Below the pieces are notes generated by a model. The model saw only the letters and a list, made by a program, of their open reading frames with translations, was not told where the DNA came from and searched no databases. DNA of 64,000 nt from positions 866,501 to 930,500 of the forward strand of contig NZ_CP007806.1 in assembly GCF_000219535.2 (NCBI RefSeq), read 5' to 3'. Positions 18,801 to 28,671 of this stretch are shown here, piece by piece. A program made the position numbers and the translations under genes. Numbering within the stretch: position 1 is the first letter of the stretch; each line of letters opens with the position of its first letter. Origin of the DNA: Brevibacillus laterosporus LMG 15441. Lineage in GTDB: Bacteria; Bacillota; Bacilli; Brevibacillales; Brevibacillaceae.

Positions 18801-19279
18801 AGCGAATTCAAACAAAAAAAGGCGACCCGATGGCATTTCTACAGGTAGAGGATAAAACGGCTCAAGTAGAGGTAGTTGTTTTTCCGAAAATATTTCAAAC
18901 GGCCCAAACCTTTTTATATAAAGAGGCGATCGTTGTGATTGAAGGACGTATAGATCGTCAGGGAGATACGCCTAAATTGATCGCTAACAGGATCTGGGAC
19001 GGAAAAGCATTGCCTAAGCCACAGATGGAAAGCGTATTATTTATTAAAATCTCTCCAGAGCATGAAAGAGGCGATACCCTAGTTCGGTTAAAAGAATTGT
19101 TTACCAAGCACAGTGGAATGACCCCAGTTCTGCTTTATTATGAGCAGAAAAAACAAATATTACGGCTACCAAACGAATATCGAGTGGAAGCAAATAGCGA
19201 AATACTGGAGAAAATGAAAGAAATAGTGGGAGATGAGTGTGTAATTCAGAAAGAATTGCCCATAAACGGGGGAGGATGA
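15815..19279 (+). CDS. dnaE: DNA polymerase III alpha subunit DnaE
   Basis: The 1154-residue replicative polymerase works with PolC in Firmicutes, extending RNA primers before hand-off. The PHP domain occupies residues 4-210 (HVHSEFSLLDGAARI, ITDHANLYG). The catalytic Asp residues lie in PDIDIDFAVERRDEV at about 397-411. The finger/helix-hairpin-helix region follows, and an OB-fold is at about 985-1065 (VKIVGMITEAKRIQTKKGDP). The PHP metal ligands appear intact. The ATG at 15815 has GGAAGGAG seven bases upstream. The stop overlaps the terminator. ytrI and nrnA, found between ytpI and dnaE in B. subtilis, are absent here. Confidence 0.97.
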   Translation: MMTASFVHLHVHSEFSLLDGAARIDQLVQKAAELKMPALAITDHANLYGVIPFYKACLEKGIKPIIGMEIYLIDGDLRDRVTRQTKAPYHLTLLAENEQGYKNLIQLSTIAHTEGYQILPRINRERLKRYANGLIALSGCTEGEINQLLLEGDIEAARQAASWYADVFGPQRFYLELQDHGTEKERRLNQRILRLHEATHIPLVVTNNVHYVEKQEAELHDVLLAIGQGATITDTNRSRYETEEYYLKSAEEMAGLFVYAKEGLQNTLRIAERCQVEIQLDQHILPRFPLPEGVEAEQYLRQICEEGCVKRYGALHAEVQERLDYELSVITGTGFTDYFLIVWDFMKYAHEQKIATGPGRGSAAGSLVAYALSITNVDPLAHDLLFERFLNPERITMPDIDIDFAVERRDEVIHYVADRYGHDRVAQIITFGTLAARAAVRDVGRALGLSLALVDRVAKMIPQSPSMTFDKAFKLNPDLERLTEENRDVAKLIRLGRGLEGLPRHASTHAAGVVISREPLTEYVPLQEGSEGLLLTQFPMDILEQVGLLKMDFLGLRNLTIIQETLKEMNRQGIPLSLDSLPMEDAKSFAMLTRGDTTGVFQLESAGIRNVLRDLKPTCLGDIVAVLALYRPGPMEIIPDYIKAKHGKTPVHYAHPDLEAILQETHGFIIYQEQIMQISSKMAGFTLGEADILRRAVGKKKRELLMEQREKFVAGSIAQGYEEQLANEVYDLIVKFADYGFNKAHSVAYAIIAYQMAYLKANHSLAFMASLLSMSIGSQGRIAEYVEEAKRLRLTVLPPCVNASEALFSVEPDKQAIRFGLAAVKNVGYGAIESIVKERIKAPFSDLVDFCSRVDSRLVNRRVIESLIICGALDSLPGHRAQLLLMLDEAMEKGGTRRKDKEAAQLNLFAFTSEAGSDDKGNQPEPEKIEYPEVPPFSHIQSLKEEKELLGVYLSGHPLDPYSYLTQHKEVTMIPDMDDLPHQHVVKIVGMITEAKRIQTKKGDPMAFLQVEDKTAQVEVVVFPKIFQTAQTFLYKEAIVVIEGRIDRQGDTPKLIANRIWDGKALPKPQMESVLFIKISPEHERGDTLVRLKELFTKHSGMTPVLLYYEQKKQILRLPNEYRVEANSEILEKMKEIVGDECVIQKELPINGGG

Positions 19280-19298
19280 ACGAAGTCCTCCCTTTTTT
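19270..19298 (+). terminator. Terminator of dnaE
   Basis: The stem GGGAGGA / TCCTCCC with a 9-base loop containing the dnaE stop codon precedes six T. Confidence 0.85.
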
Positions 19299-19313
19299 GC
19301 ACTTTATAGCAGG

Positions 19314-19341
19314 TTTACAGTTGGAAATGATTTGATATAAT
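19314..19341 (+). promoter_or_regulatory. Sigma-A promoter of the malic enzyme gene
   Basis: TTTACA (19314-19319), a 16-base spacer and TATAAT (19336-19341), with an extended -10 TGA just upstream. The predicted start is near 19348. Confidence 0.65.
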
Positions 19342-19359
19342 GAACAGTAACGGCGTTTG

Positions 19360-19374
19360 AGTGGTCTGACCACT
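19360..19374 (+). promoter_or_regulatory. FadR-type operator palindrome
   Basis: A perfect 15-bp palindrome, AGTGGTCTGACCACT, lies about 12 bases past the predicted transcription start. Its core TGGTCnGACCA is the recognition pattern of FadR-like GntR proteins. A FadR-family regulator is encoded immediately after the malic enzyme gene, so it is the natural candidate to bind here and block elongation or initiation. Confidence 0.6.
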
Positions 19375-19426
19375 TCGACATACAACAATATGGGTAATTT
19401 ACTCAGGCGGGAATGGAGTGATTTAG

Positions 19427-20665
19427 GTGTCGAATTTAAGAGAAGAAGCTCTTGAACTTCACAGAGTACATCAAGGAAAGCTAGAAGCAGTTACGAAGGT
19501 GCCAGTGCGCGATGCACATGATTTAAGCCTAGCATACTCGCCTGGTGTAGCCGAACCTTGCAAAGAGATTTTTAATGATCCTAGCAAAGTGTACGAATAT
19601 ACCATGAAAGGTAATTTGGTAGCTGTAGTTAGTGACGGAACGGCCGTGCTAGGACTTGGTAATATCGGTCCAGAAGCTGCAATGCCTGTTATGGAAGGAA
19701 AAGCCGTATTATTTAAATCGTTTGCTGGAGTAGATGCATTCCCGATCTGCTTAAATACAACGGACAAAGAGAAGATTATTGAAACAGTAAAGCTTCTAGA
19801 GCCAACTTTTGGAGGCGTAAACCTAGAAGATATCGCAGCACCTGCATGCTTTGAGATCGAGGAACGTCTGAAAAAAGAAACGAACATTCCAATTTTCCAC
19901 GATGACCAGCACGGAACAGCCATTGTAACTGCTGCGGGTCTCATCAATGCTTTAAAATTAGTGAATAAAAAAATAGAAGATATCCGTGTAGTTGCCAACG
20001 GTGCTGGAGCCGCTGGTATTGCAATTATTAAACTTTTACTTAGCATGGGTGTAAAAGAAGTAATTATGTGTGATACAAAAGGAATTGTGTATGAAGGCCG
20101 CCAATTTGGTATGAATCCAGTGAAAGAAGAAATCGCTTTACTAACGAACCGTGACAAAATCGAAGGCGAACTAGCAGATGCAATGGTTGGGGCTGACGTA
20201 TTCATTGGTGTTTCCGCAGCAGGAGCTGTTACCCCTGAGATGGTTACATCTATGAATCGTGATGCGATTATTTTTGCAATGGCTAATCCTACACCTGAGA
20301 TTATGCCGGATGAAGCTAAAAAGGCAGGAGCGGCAGTAGTAGGAACAGGGCGCTCTGATTTCCCGAATCAGGTTAATAATGTACTAGCATTCCCAGGCAT
20401 TTTCCGCGGTGCGTTGGATACAAGAGCGACTCAAATCAATGAAGAAATGAAAGTAGCGGCGGTACATGCTATCGCTGATCTAATCGAGGGAGATCAGCTG
20501 CACGCTGATTTTGTTATCCCAGCTCCGTTTGATCCTCGTGTTGCTGCGAATGTAGCAGCCGCGGTTGCTAAAGCTGCGATGGATAGCGGTGTAGCTCGGA
20601 TTAATGTCGATTTAGAAGAAATAAAAGCTAAAACCGTAAAACTTTCTGCTTTCTCAGATCAATAA
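19427..20665 (+). CDS. ytsJ: NAD(P)-dependent malic enzyme
   Basis: This 412-residue cytosolic enzyme oxidatively decarboxylates malate to pyruvate, giving NAD(P)H. It has the short bacterial form with catalytic Tyr/Lys region (LSLAYSPGVAEPC; VLFKSFAGVDAFPI), the acidic metal site FHDDQHGTAIV at about 155-165 and a Rossmann domain (NGAGAAGIAI, about 186-195). Its place after dnaE matches B. subtilis ytsJ, the NADP-preferring paralogue. The GTG at 19427 follows GGAGTGAT. Pyruvate and NADPH output fits with the following acetyl-CoA carboxylase operon. Confidence 0.95.
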   Translation: MSNLREEALELHRVHQGKLEAVTKVPVRDAHDLSLAYSPGVAEPCKEIFNDPSKVYEYTMKGNLVAVVSDGTAVLGLGNIGPEAAMPVMEGKAVLFKSFAGVDAFPICLNTTDKEKIIETVKLLEPTFGGVNLEDIAAPACFEIEERLKKETNIPIFHDDQHGTAIVTAAGLINALKLVNKKIEDIRVVANGAGAAGIAIIKLLLSMGVKEVIMCDTKGIVYEGRQFGMNPVKEEIALLTNRDKIEGELADAMVGADVFIGVSAAGAVTPEMVTSMNRDAIIFAMANPTPEIMPDEAKKAGAAVVGTGRSDFPNQVNNVLAFPGIFRGALDTRATQINEEMKVAAVHAIADLIEGDQLHADFVIPAPFDPRVAANVAAAVAKAAMDSGVARINVDLEEIKAKTVKLSAFSDQ

Positions 20666-20683
20666 TAGGAAGTAGCCGTATAA

Positions 20684-20717
20684 GAGAAGGCGATAGTAAT
20701 CGCCTTCTCCTGATTTT
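20684..20717 (+). terminator. Terminator between malic enzyme and fadR-like gene
   Basis: A perfect 11-bp stem GAGAAGGCGAT / ATCGCCTTCTC with an AGTA loop is followed by CTGATTTTT. The interrupted T run may allow readthrough into the regulator and acc genes. Confidence 0.75.
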
Positions 20718-20738
20718 TAGCCGAAGGAGTGGAGTACG

Positions 20739-21410
20739 ATGACAGACTCCTCCACCAATCGGAAAGTGTATGAAGGAATTCTCATGCAATTGAACGAAAT
20801 CATTGCAGAAGAGAATTTACGTCCTGGGGATAAGCTCCCCTCAGAGCGAGAGCTTTCCGAGCGATTAAGTGTTGGGCGTTCCTCTGTACGTGAGGCGCTA
20901 CGAGCTTTAGAGCTGTTGGGTCTAATAGAGACAAGACGTGGGGAAGGCACTTTTTTAAAGCATTATCGGCATAACCGGTTGATCGATTTATTAGGCTCTT
21001 ACATTTTACGTGATGCAAAAACCAAAAAAGATCTCGTAGAAATGCGTAAGATCCTAGAACTGGATGCTGTACGTCTTGCGTGCACCAGAGCAGGGACTAG
21101 GCACTTTGAGGAAATGGAGCGCATTTTGGATTCTGCTTGGGATAAGTTGGAGCGAGGAGAGATTCCTTGGGAGGAAGATTACTTATTTCATCGGGTCATA
21201 TGCAGATCGAGCCGCAATTCTGTCTTACACCGGATATGGGCTCCGCTCGTGGAATATAGTGGTGGGATTCGCAAAGACTCAATAGCACGTGAAGGAAGAG
21301 CGCGTATTGCTCATCAGGAACATGTGCAGGTTATGGAGGCAATACGCGAAGGTAACGCAGTAAAGGCGATGGAATATATGAAGGTACATCTTGACAACAG
21401 CATGTTATAA
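20739..21410 (+). CDS. FadR/GntR-family regulator with FCD domain
   Basis: The 223-residue protein has a GntR winged helix (about residues 10-75; LRPGDKLPSERELSERLSVG, SSVREALRALELLGLIETR) and a helical FCD effector domain (95-215). That domain contains the Asp and His residues (EDYLFHRVI, AHQEHVQVM, VHLD) that usually hold a metal and a carboxylate or acyl ligand. The ATG at 20739 follows AAGGAG. It heads the group containing accD and accA, with a FadR-type palindrome upstream of the malic enzyme. I infer control of malonyl-CoA supply; the effector is unknown. Confidence 0.85.
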   Translation: MTDSSTNRKVYEGILMQLNEIIAEENLRPGDKLPSERELSERLSVGRSSVREALRALELLGLIETRRGEGTFLKHYRHNRLIDLLGSYILRDAKTKKDLVEMRKILELDAVRLACTRAGTRHFEEMERILDSAWDKLERGEIPWEEDYLFHRVICRSSRNSVLHRIWAPLVEYSGGIRKDSIAREGRARIAHQEHVQVMEAIREGNAVKAMEYMKVHLDNSML

Positions 21411-21483
21411 ATTGCAGGTGCTGTAGGGGCTGTGATATGATGAGGCACAGATTGTCAGATTTACAGCAGTAAGGAGGATTATC

Positions 21484-21666
21484 ATGTGGACTGTCATCTA
21501 CATCGCTCCTAGCGCCAAGATTGCCGAACGTATTCAACACCGTTTAACAAGTGAAGGATTTCTGGTGAAGGTTCGTGAGGCTAAAGTATCCAAGCAATAT
21601 GAGATACTGGTGCCAGAGGGCGAACTGTCCGAAGTGCAAGAGGTTCTCGGCACGGTTCTTCACTGA
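21484..21666 (+). CDS. Conserved small protein between fadR-like gene and accD
   Basis: The 60-residue protein reads as a compact beta-alpha-beta-beta-alpha unit: WTVIYIAPSAKIAERIQHRL, then VKVREAKVSKQYEILVPE, then a last helix (SEVQEVLG). The pattern resembles the DUF2007-type signal-transducing fold, but I cannot confirm it. AAGGAGG nine bases before the ATG is an excellent ribosome site. It lies 20 bases before accD and so is cotranscribed with the carboxyltransferase genes. Confidence 0.75.
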   Translation: MWTVIYIAPSAKIAERIQHRLTSEGFLVKVREAKVSKQYEILVPEGELSEVQEVLGTVLH

Positions 21667-21686
21667 AACAAATGTGAGGTGATAGT

Positions 21687-22571
21687 GTGCTCAAAGATCT
21701 TTTTGGGAAAAAGCGCAAATTTGCGACTGTACCAAGCGTGTCAATGACGCAGGAAGTCCCGACTGTTGAACCCAAAGAGGTTCCAGAAGGTCTTATGCAT
21801 AAATGTTCCCATTGCGGAACAATTCATTATTCCAAGGATTTGGAGAAGAATTTAAGAGTCTGCAAAGGCTGTCAGCATCATTTTCCTTTATCTTCTCCAG
21901 AGCGCGTACAATCGCTACTGGATAATGGTAGCTTTACGGAAGAATTTGATGCTAATTTAATTTCAGATAACCCTCTTAATTTTCCGGGGTATGAAGATAA
22001 ATTAGAACAAGATCGTTCCAAAACAAATTTGAACGAAGCGGTTATTACGGGCGAGGGTCTGCTTCAGGGGATGCCTGTTGTGTTAGGTGTCATGGACTCG
22101 CGCTTTCGGATGGGAAGCATGGGCGCAGTTGTTGGTGAAAAAATTACACGGGCAATTGAACGCGCTATTGAGCGTAAGCTGCCATTTATCCTGTTCTCTG
22201 CTTCTGGTGGAGCACGTATGCAGGAAGGAATGATCAGCTTGATGCAGATGGCAAAAACCAGCGCTGCATTGGCTCAAATGGAAAATGAACGCTTGTTGTT
22301 TATCTCCGTATTAACTCATCCGACTACCGGTGGTGTATCTGCCAGCTTTGCCTCGCTTGGTGATATTAATATTGCCGAACCAGGTGCTCAGATTGGGTTT
22401 GCTGGTCGTCGTATCATTGAACAAACGATTCGTCAGGAGCTTCCTAAGGATTTCCAAACTGCGGAGTTTCTCTTAAAGCATGGGCAGCTTGATATGGTAG
22501 TGCATCGCAAAGATATGCGAGATACTTTAGGTACATTGGTCGCTTTGCACACACATAGGGAGGGAGAATAA
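21687..22571 (+). CDS. accD: Acetyl-CoA carboxylase carboxyltransferase subunit beta
   Basis: The 294-residue subunit joins AccA to move the carboxyl group from carboxybiotin to acetyl-CoA, the first step of fatty acid synthesis. Residues 38-64 form the four-Cys zinc ribbon (CSHCGTIHY and CKGCQHHF); the crotonase-like core follows with [19 protein letters not shown] and the oxyanion glycines in [12 protein letters not shown]. It starts with GTG at 21687 after GAGGTGAT and overlaps accA by one base, a sign of translational coupling. Confidence 0.97.
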   Translation: MLKDLFGKKRKFATVPSVSMTQEVPTVEPKEVPEGLMHKCSHCGTIHYSKDLEKNLRVCKGCQHHFPLSSPERVQSLLDNGSFTEEFDANLISDNPLNFPGYEDKLEQDRSKTNLNEAVITGEGLLQGMPVVLGVMDSRFRMGSMGAVVGEKITRAIERAIERKLPFILFSASGGARMQEGMISLMQMAKTSAALAQMENERLLFISVLTHPTTGGVSASFASLGDINIAEPGAQIGFAGRRIIEQTIRQELPKDFQTAEFLLKHGQLDMVVHRKDMRDTLGTLVALHTHREGE

Positions 22572-23530
22572 TGGCAACAGATCTCTCATTTGAAAAACCA
22601 TTAGTAGAGCTGCGCGATAAAATTAAAGAACTACGTAAGTTTACAGAAGAAAAAGGGATTGATTTTACAGATGAAGTAAAGCGTCTGGAGGAAAAAGCGA
22701 AGGATTTGGCCGAGCAAATCTACGGGAATTTAACCCCGTGGCAACGCGTGCAGATTTCTCGTCATCCAGAGCGTCCCACTACGTTTGATTATATCAAGCA
22801 TATCTTTACTGATTTTATGGAATTACATGGGGATCGTTCCTACGGAGATGATTTGGCGATTGTTGGTGGTATTGCACGCCTAGAAGGCCGGCCTGTCACA
22901 GTTATCGGGCATCAAAAGGGGAAAGATACCAAAGAAAATATTAGCCGTAATTTTGGTATGGCTCATCCAGAGGGTTATCGTAAAGCGTTGCGATTAATGA
23001 AGCAGGCCGAGAAATTTGGTCGACCGATCATTACATTTATTAATACGCAAGGGGCTTATCCAGGTAAAGCAGCAGAGGAGCGCGGACAGAGCGAAGCGAT
23101 TGCTCGAAATTTACTTGAGATGGCTAATTTCACGGTGCCTATTATTTGTGTGGTCATCGGAGAAGGTGGTAGTGGAGGAGCTTTAGGCATTAGTGTCGGT
23201 AACTATATCTATATGCTTGAGAACTCCGTTTATTCGGTTATCTCTCCAGAGGGAGCTGCGGCTCTTTTATGGAAAGATTCTAGTCTCGCGATGCGGGCAG
23301 CCGAAACCATGAAAATTTCTGCCCCAGATTTATTAGAATTAGGTATCATTGATCAAATCATTCCAGAACCATTTGGTGGGGCACATCGTGATTTAATCCA
23401 ACAAGCAGGTTTTATTAAGCAGTCGTTGCTTAATGGTTTAGCTGAGCTGGAAAAACTGTCCCCTAAAGAATTAGTACAGCATCGTTATAACAAATTTAAA
23501 CAAATTGGCACATTTACTTCCCTTTCATAA
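22571..23530 (+). CDS. accA: Acetyl-CoA carboxylase carboxyltransferase subunit alpha
   Basis: The 319-residue partner of AccD binds carboxybiotin. The N-terminal coiled helix pair (residues 5-50) is followed by the crotonase-like core with [20 protein letters not shown], the glycine loop [12 protein letters not shown] and [12 protein letters not shown]. Length and motifs match Bacillus AccA. The start ATG shares its first base with the accD stop, and the ribosome site is AGGGAG. Confidence 0.97.
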   Translation: MATDLSFEKPLVELRDKIKELRKFTEEKGIDFTDEVKRLEEKAKDLAEQIYGNLTPWQRVQISRHPERPTTFDYIKHIFTDFMELHGDRSYGDDLAIVGGIARLEGRPVTVIGHQKGKDTKENISRNFGMAHPEGYRKALRLMKQAEKFGRPIITFINTQGAYPGKAAEERGQSEAIARNLLEMANFTVPIICVVIGEGGSGGALGISVGNYIYMLENSVYSVISPEGAAALLWKDSSLAMRAAETMKISAPDLLELGIIDQIIPEPFGGAHRDLIQQAGFIKQSLLNGLAELEKLSPKELVQHRYNKFKQIGTFTSLS

Positions 23531-23546
23531 AAAAGGGGAGTTTTTT
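23517..23546 (+). terminator. Terminator of the acc operon
   Basis: The stem CTTCCCTTT / AAAGGGGAG (one G-U pair) encloses the accA stop codon and is followed by six T. Confidence 0.8.
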
Positions 23547-24881
<1,335 letters not shown>

Positions 24882-25000
24882 TTGGTAACTTTTCAAGAAG
24901 CATAACAATTTCAGTGGCGTTCTCATGCATCTAGTTCGTTAATGAACGCCCTGTTCTTTTGTAAAACAAGAATTACTAAGCAATTTTTGGAGGGATTATT

Positions 25001-26755
25001 TTGTTACGCAAGGCAAAAATCGTATGTACTATTGGACCAGCATCCGAATCGGTGGAAACACTAAAAAAACTAATTAGCGCGGGTATGAATGTAGCCCGTT
25101 TAAACTTTTCTCACGGTGATTTTGAAGAGCATGGCGCTCGTATTAGAAATATTCGTCAGGCAGCAAAAGAAACAGGTAAATTGGTAGCGATCCTACTAGA
25201 TACGAAAGGACCTGAAATCCGTACAGGAAATATGTCTGTAGACGCTGTAGAGCTAGTAGAGGGCAACACCTTCACTTTAACAACTCAAGAGATGGCTGGA
25301 ACAGCTGAGCGTGTATCAATCACATATCCTGACCTTCCTAACGATGTAGAAGTAGGTAGCCAAATTCTAATCGATGATGGTCTAATCGGCTTGGAAGTTA
25401 CAAAAATTGAAGGTACTGAAATCGTTTGTGTTATCAAAAACGGCGGTACACTAAAAAGTAAAAAAGGTGTAAACGTTCCTGGAGTTTCTATCAACCTGCC
25501 AGGCATCACTGAGAAGGACGCTGCAGATATCAAGTTTGGTATCGAGCAAGGCGTTGACTTTATCGCGGCTTCCTTTGTGCGCAAGGGCTCAGACGTATTG
25601 GAAATCCGTGAAATCCTAGATAAGCATGGCGCAAAAATTGACATCATCTCCAAGATTGAAAACCAAGAGGGTGTTGACAACATCGATGAAATTTTGGCAG
25701 TATCCGATGGTTTAATGGTAGCTCGTGGAGACCTTGGTGTAGAAATTCCTGTTGAGGAAGTTCCTGTTTGCCAAAAAATGATGATCCAAAAATGTAACCT
25801 GCTAGGCAAACCAGTTATTACAGCAACACAAATGCTGGATTCTATGCAACGCAACCCACGTCCAACTCGTGCAGAAGCAAGTGACGTAGCGAACGCGATT
25901 TATGATGGCACAGACGCTATCATGCTTTCTGGTGAAACAGCAGCAGGTAAATATCCAGTAGAATCGGTTCAAACCATGAACAGCATCGCTCTACGTGCAG
26001 AGCAAAGCTTGAACTATCGTGAAGTAATGAAGGCTCATGCAACTTGCAACCGTGTAACAGTAACAGACGCAATTTCTCAAGCAGTAGTAAAATCTGCTCT
26101 TGATCTAAATGCAGCAGCAGTTATCTCCTCTACAGAAAGTGGACATACAGCTCGTCTTGTTTCTAAATACCGTCCAAAAGCACCAATTATCGCAGTAACT
26201 CCACATCAAGGTGTTGCTCGCCGTCTTTCCTTAATGTATGGAGTGTACCCAGTTGTAACGAAGCAAGCAGAAACAACAGATGAAATGTTTGACATCGCTG
26301 TACGTGAAGCTTTGACAACAGGTATGGTTAAACACGGTGATTTGGTTGTAATTACAGCAGGTGTTCCGGTTCGTGAAACAGGTACAACCAACCTATTGAA
26401 AATCCATGTAATTGGCGATGTACTTGCTAAAGGACAAGGGATCGGGCAAGCAGTAGTGACTGGGAATGTTGTCGTTGCTCGCACAGCAGAAGAGGCAATG
26501 AGCAAAGTACAAGAAGGCTCCATTTTGGTATGCCTAGGTACTGATTCTGATATGATTCCTGCATTTGAACGTGCGGCAGCAGTCATCACTGAAGAAGGCG
26601 GACTTACTTCTCATGCAGCTATTGTCGGCTTGAACCTAAATACACCTGTTGTAATCGGTGTAAACAATGCTACAGCTATCTTTAAGGATGGTATGGAAGT
26701 AACTGTTGATTCAGAACGTGGTAAAATCTTTACTGGTATGGCTCCTGTACTATAA
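25001..26755 (+). CDS. pyk: Pyruvate kinase with C-terminal PEP-utilising domain
   Basis: The 584-residue enzyme converts phosphoenolpyruvate and ADP to pyruvate and ATP. The catalytic barrel (residues 1-345) carries [16 protein letters not shown] and the [15 protein letters not shown] metal site, followed by the allosteric C domain (about 350-470). An extra domain of about 110 residues at the end contains the PEP-utilising motif [11 protein letters not shown] with its His, as is usual in Bacillus and Geobacillus. It starts with TTG at 25001 after GGAGGGATT. Confidence 0.97.
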   Translation: MLRKAKIVCTIGPASESVETLKKLISAGMNVARLNFSHGDFEEHGARIRNIRQAAKETGKLVAILLDTKGPEIRTGNMSVDAVELVEGNTFTLTTQEMAGTAERVSITYPDLPNDVEVGSQILIDDGLIGLEVTKIEGTEIVCVIKNGGTLKSKKGVNVPGVSINLPGITEKDAADIKFGIEQGVDFIAASFVRKGSDVLEIREILDKHGAKIDIISKIENQEGVDNIDEILAVSDGLMVARGDLGVEIPVEEVPVCQKMMIQKCNLLGKPVITATQMLDSMQRNPRPTRAEASDVANAIYDGTDAIMLSGETAAGKYPVESVQTMNSIALRAEQSLNYREVMKAHATCNRVTVTDAISQAVVKSALDLNAAAVISSTESGHTARLVSKYRPKAPIIAVTPHQGVARRLSLMYGVYPVVTKQAETTDEMFDIAVREALTTGMVKHGDLVVITAGVPVRETGTTNLLKIHVIGDVLAKGQGIGQAVVTGNVVVARTAEEAMSKVQEGSILVCLGTDSDMIPAFERAAAVITEEGGLTSHAAIVGLNLNTPVVIGVNNATAIFKDGMEVTVDSERGKIFTGMAPVL

Positions 26756-26776
26756 GAGGCGTTTGTTTCTAGAAAG

Positions 26777-26811
26777 AAAAGGACTATCGAGATTATTCGA
26801 TGGTCCTTTTT
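26777..26811 (+). terminator. Terminator of pyk
   Basis: A 14-bp stem AAAAGGACTATCGA / TCGATGGTCCTTTT (one G-U pair) precedes a T run. Confidence 0.88.
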
Positions 26812-26860
26812 GTGCTACTATATGAGAGAAGGCTTTACGAAGTTAGGAGGCTATAATGAA

Positions 26861-27301
26861 ATGAATCCAGCTTTTTATCATACCTATCAGCTTCGGGTTC
26901 GCTACAGCGAAACAGATCAAATGCAAATTGTATATCATGCAAACTATCTAACATGGTTTGAACTTGGACGAACTGAATATATTAGAGAAGTAGCTGGAAT
27001 ATCATATAAAGGGGTAGAGGAGAAGGGCGTACTATTGCCAGTAACCAACGCAACCTTATCTTTTCATTCACCAGCACGCTATGATGATGAGATTGAAATC
27101 CGCACGTTTATTGAGCATATAACGCCCATCCGTATGAACTTTGGTTATGAGATTTATCGGGTCAATGACAATAAATTATTAGTGTCAGGGAAGACAGAGC
27201 ATGTTTTTACGAATCCACAAATAAAACCAATCCGTCTTCCTAAAGTGATTCCAGAGCTGTATTCCTGTTTACAAGCTGAACATGAAAAATATCTCGGATA
27301 A
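26861..27301 (+). CDS. Acyl-CoA thioesterase, YbgC/4HBT family
   Basis: The 146-residue hotdog-fold protein carries the 4-hydroxybenzoyl-CoA thioesterase signature YSETDQMQIVYHANYLTWFE with the catalytic Asp in the D-x-x-x-x-V-Y-H pattern. Substrates are probably short or medium acyl-CoAs. The ATG at 26861 has AGGAGG ten bases upstream; the longer frame would start inside the pyk terminator. It is followed by fxsA after 34 bases. Confidence 0.88.
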   Translation: MNPAFYHTYQLRVRYSETDQMQIVYHANYLTWFELGRTEYIREVAGISYKGVEEKGVLLPVTNATLSFHSPARYDDEIEIRTFIEHITPIRMNFGYEIYRVNDNKLLVSGKTEHVFTNPQIKPIRLPKVIPELYSCLQAEHEKYLG

Positions 27302-27335
27302 AGAATTGGTTTGATTAACCGGCAGAGGAAGTGAT

Positions 27336-27746
27336 ATGCCCATGTGGTTACGAATGTTGTTTGTGCTTTTTTTAATCATACCGATTTTGGAGATTTGGGG
27401 AGTTATTGCAGTAGGAAAAGTGATTGGAGGACCTTGGACGATCCTGTTGGTCATTTTAACATCGGTGGTAGGGGCCTATCTTGCTAAAAATCAGGGAACG
27501 CAGACCTTAAAATTATTACAGCTACAGCTATCGCGAGGACAAATGCCGACTGACGCATTGTTGGATGGCTTGTTTATCCTATTTGGCGGTTTTTTACTTG
27601 TGTTTCCTGGATTTTTCACTGATATCATTGGTATTATCTTTTTAATACCATATACGAGAATGATATTGCGCTATTTCTTAAAAGCATGGATTATGTCGAT
27701 GATTGCTTCTGGGAAAATGATCAAGTTTATTCATTTTAGAAGATAA
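27336..27746 (+). CDS. fxsA: FxsA-family membrane protein
   Basis: The 136-residue protein has FxsA family features: N-terminal hydrophobic helix with the IPILEIWGVI core, a second segment with GGPWTILLVILTSVVGAYLA, and a third (ILFGGFLLVFPGFFTDIIGI). In E. coli the homologue affects exclusion of phage T7 by F plasmids; B. subtilis YtzA sits at the same place between pyk and ytvI. The ATG follows GAGGAAGTGAT. Its terminator has been split by the insertion sequence downstream. Confidence 0.88.
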   Translation: MPMWLRMLFVLFLIIPILEIWGVIAVGKVIGGPWTILLVILTSVVGAYLAKNQGTQTLKLLQLQLSRGQMPTDALLDGLFILFGGFLLVFPGFFTDIIGIIFLIPYTRMILRYFLKAWIMSMIASGKMIKFIHFRR

Positions 27747-27774
27747 GAAAAGAGGGGCAAGCGACCTGATGGGA

Positions 27775-27811
27775 TGGTAGTAGCCCCGTCAAGTAGACAA
27801 TGAAAAAAGAG
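27775..27811 (+). repeat. Left terminal inverted repeat of the IS
   Basis: Begins TGGTAGTAGCCCCG and ends in AAAAAAGAG; pairs with the inverted copy at 29017-29053. Confidence 0.85.
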
Positions 27812-27819
27812 TAAGTTCG

Positions 27820-28671
27820 TTATGCGGCGATCGCTTCACGGTACTCTACCGGGGAGAGATCGCCAAGTTTTTTCTGAAAACGTTCTTGGTTATAAAAATT
27901 GATATATTCCGTGATCAGTTTTCGAGCCTCCATTTGACTTGCTGGTTTTTCAAGGTAAAGTTTCTCTGTTTTCAAATGTGAGAAGAACGATTCCACGCAG
28001 GCGTTATCAAAACAATTTCCCCTTCTTGAATGGCTTCCAATGAGCTGTTTCTCTTCAAGCAATATCTTGTAAGACTTTGTTGTGTATTGGAATCCCTGAT
28101 CAGAATGCAAAATGGCCCCTTGTGCATTCAAATGCTTTATCGTGTCCAAAACGAGTTGTAGATCGTTGCGAGATGACATGTCCCATGCGACAACTTCGTT
28201 GTTATAAAGGTCTAAAACGACTGATAAATAGACAAAATCATGACCAACTCGAATATAGGTAATGTCTGTTACAAATTTCTTCAAAATCGTTTCTGCTGTA
28301 AATTCTCGGTTGAGAACATTCGGAAAGACAACGGATGGTTTTCGCCCCGCAAAGGGGCGTTTCTTACGGATGACAGAGCGAATCTCCAGCTCTCGCATAA
28401 GCCTACGCACCTTTTTGTGGTTAACCAAGAACCCTTCTTTGAGAAGGGCTGTTCTCATGCGTTTATAGCCGAAAATAGGACGAAGTCGATGAATAGCAAG
28501 AATATGTTCTTTTAGATTGGTTTCCAGCTCAAATTGAATCTGTCGATATCCTAAAGCCGATTTCCACTTGTAGTAACCAGCACGTGATACTTCCGCAATT
28601 TTACATAGTGTCGTGATGGAGTAGGTCTGACTCATTTTTTCGATGGTCCTAAATCGGGCTTGCTTATCCAA
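27820..28671 (-). CDS. IS3-family transposase OrfB (DDE catalytic part)
   Basis: The 283-residue frame holds the HTH_21 segment (about 40-95) and the rve integrase core. The DDE residues appear in VTDITYIRVG, LHSDQGFQYT and ACVESFFSHLKTE, with the usual spacing of 35 residues between the last two. It is probably made as an OrfAB fusion by -1 frameshifting rather than from its TTG at 28671. No stop or frameshift interrupts it. Confidence 0.92.
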   Translation of the reverse strand: MDKQARFRTIEKMSQTYSITTLCKIAEVSRAGYYKWKSALGYRQIQFELETNLKEHILAIHRLRPIFGYKRMRTALLKEGFLVNHKKVRRLMRELEIRSVIRKKRPFAGRKPSVVFPNVLNREFTAETILKKFVTDITYIRVGHDFVYLSVVLDLYNNEVVAWDMSSRNDLQLVLDTIKHLNAQGAILHSDQGFQYTTKSYKILLEEKQLIGSHSRRGNCFDNACVESFFSHLKTEKLYLEKPASQMEARKLITEYINFYNQERFQKKLGDLSPVEYREAIAA

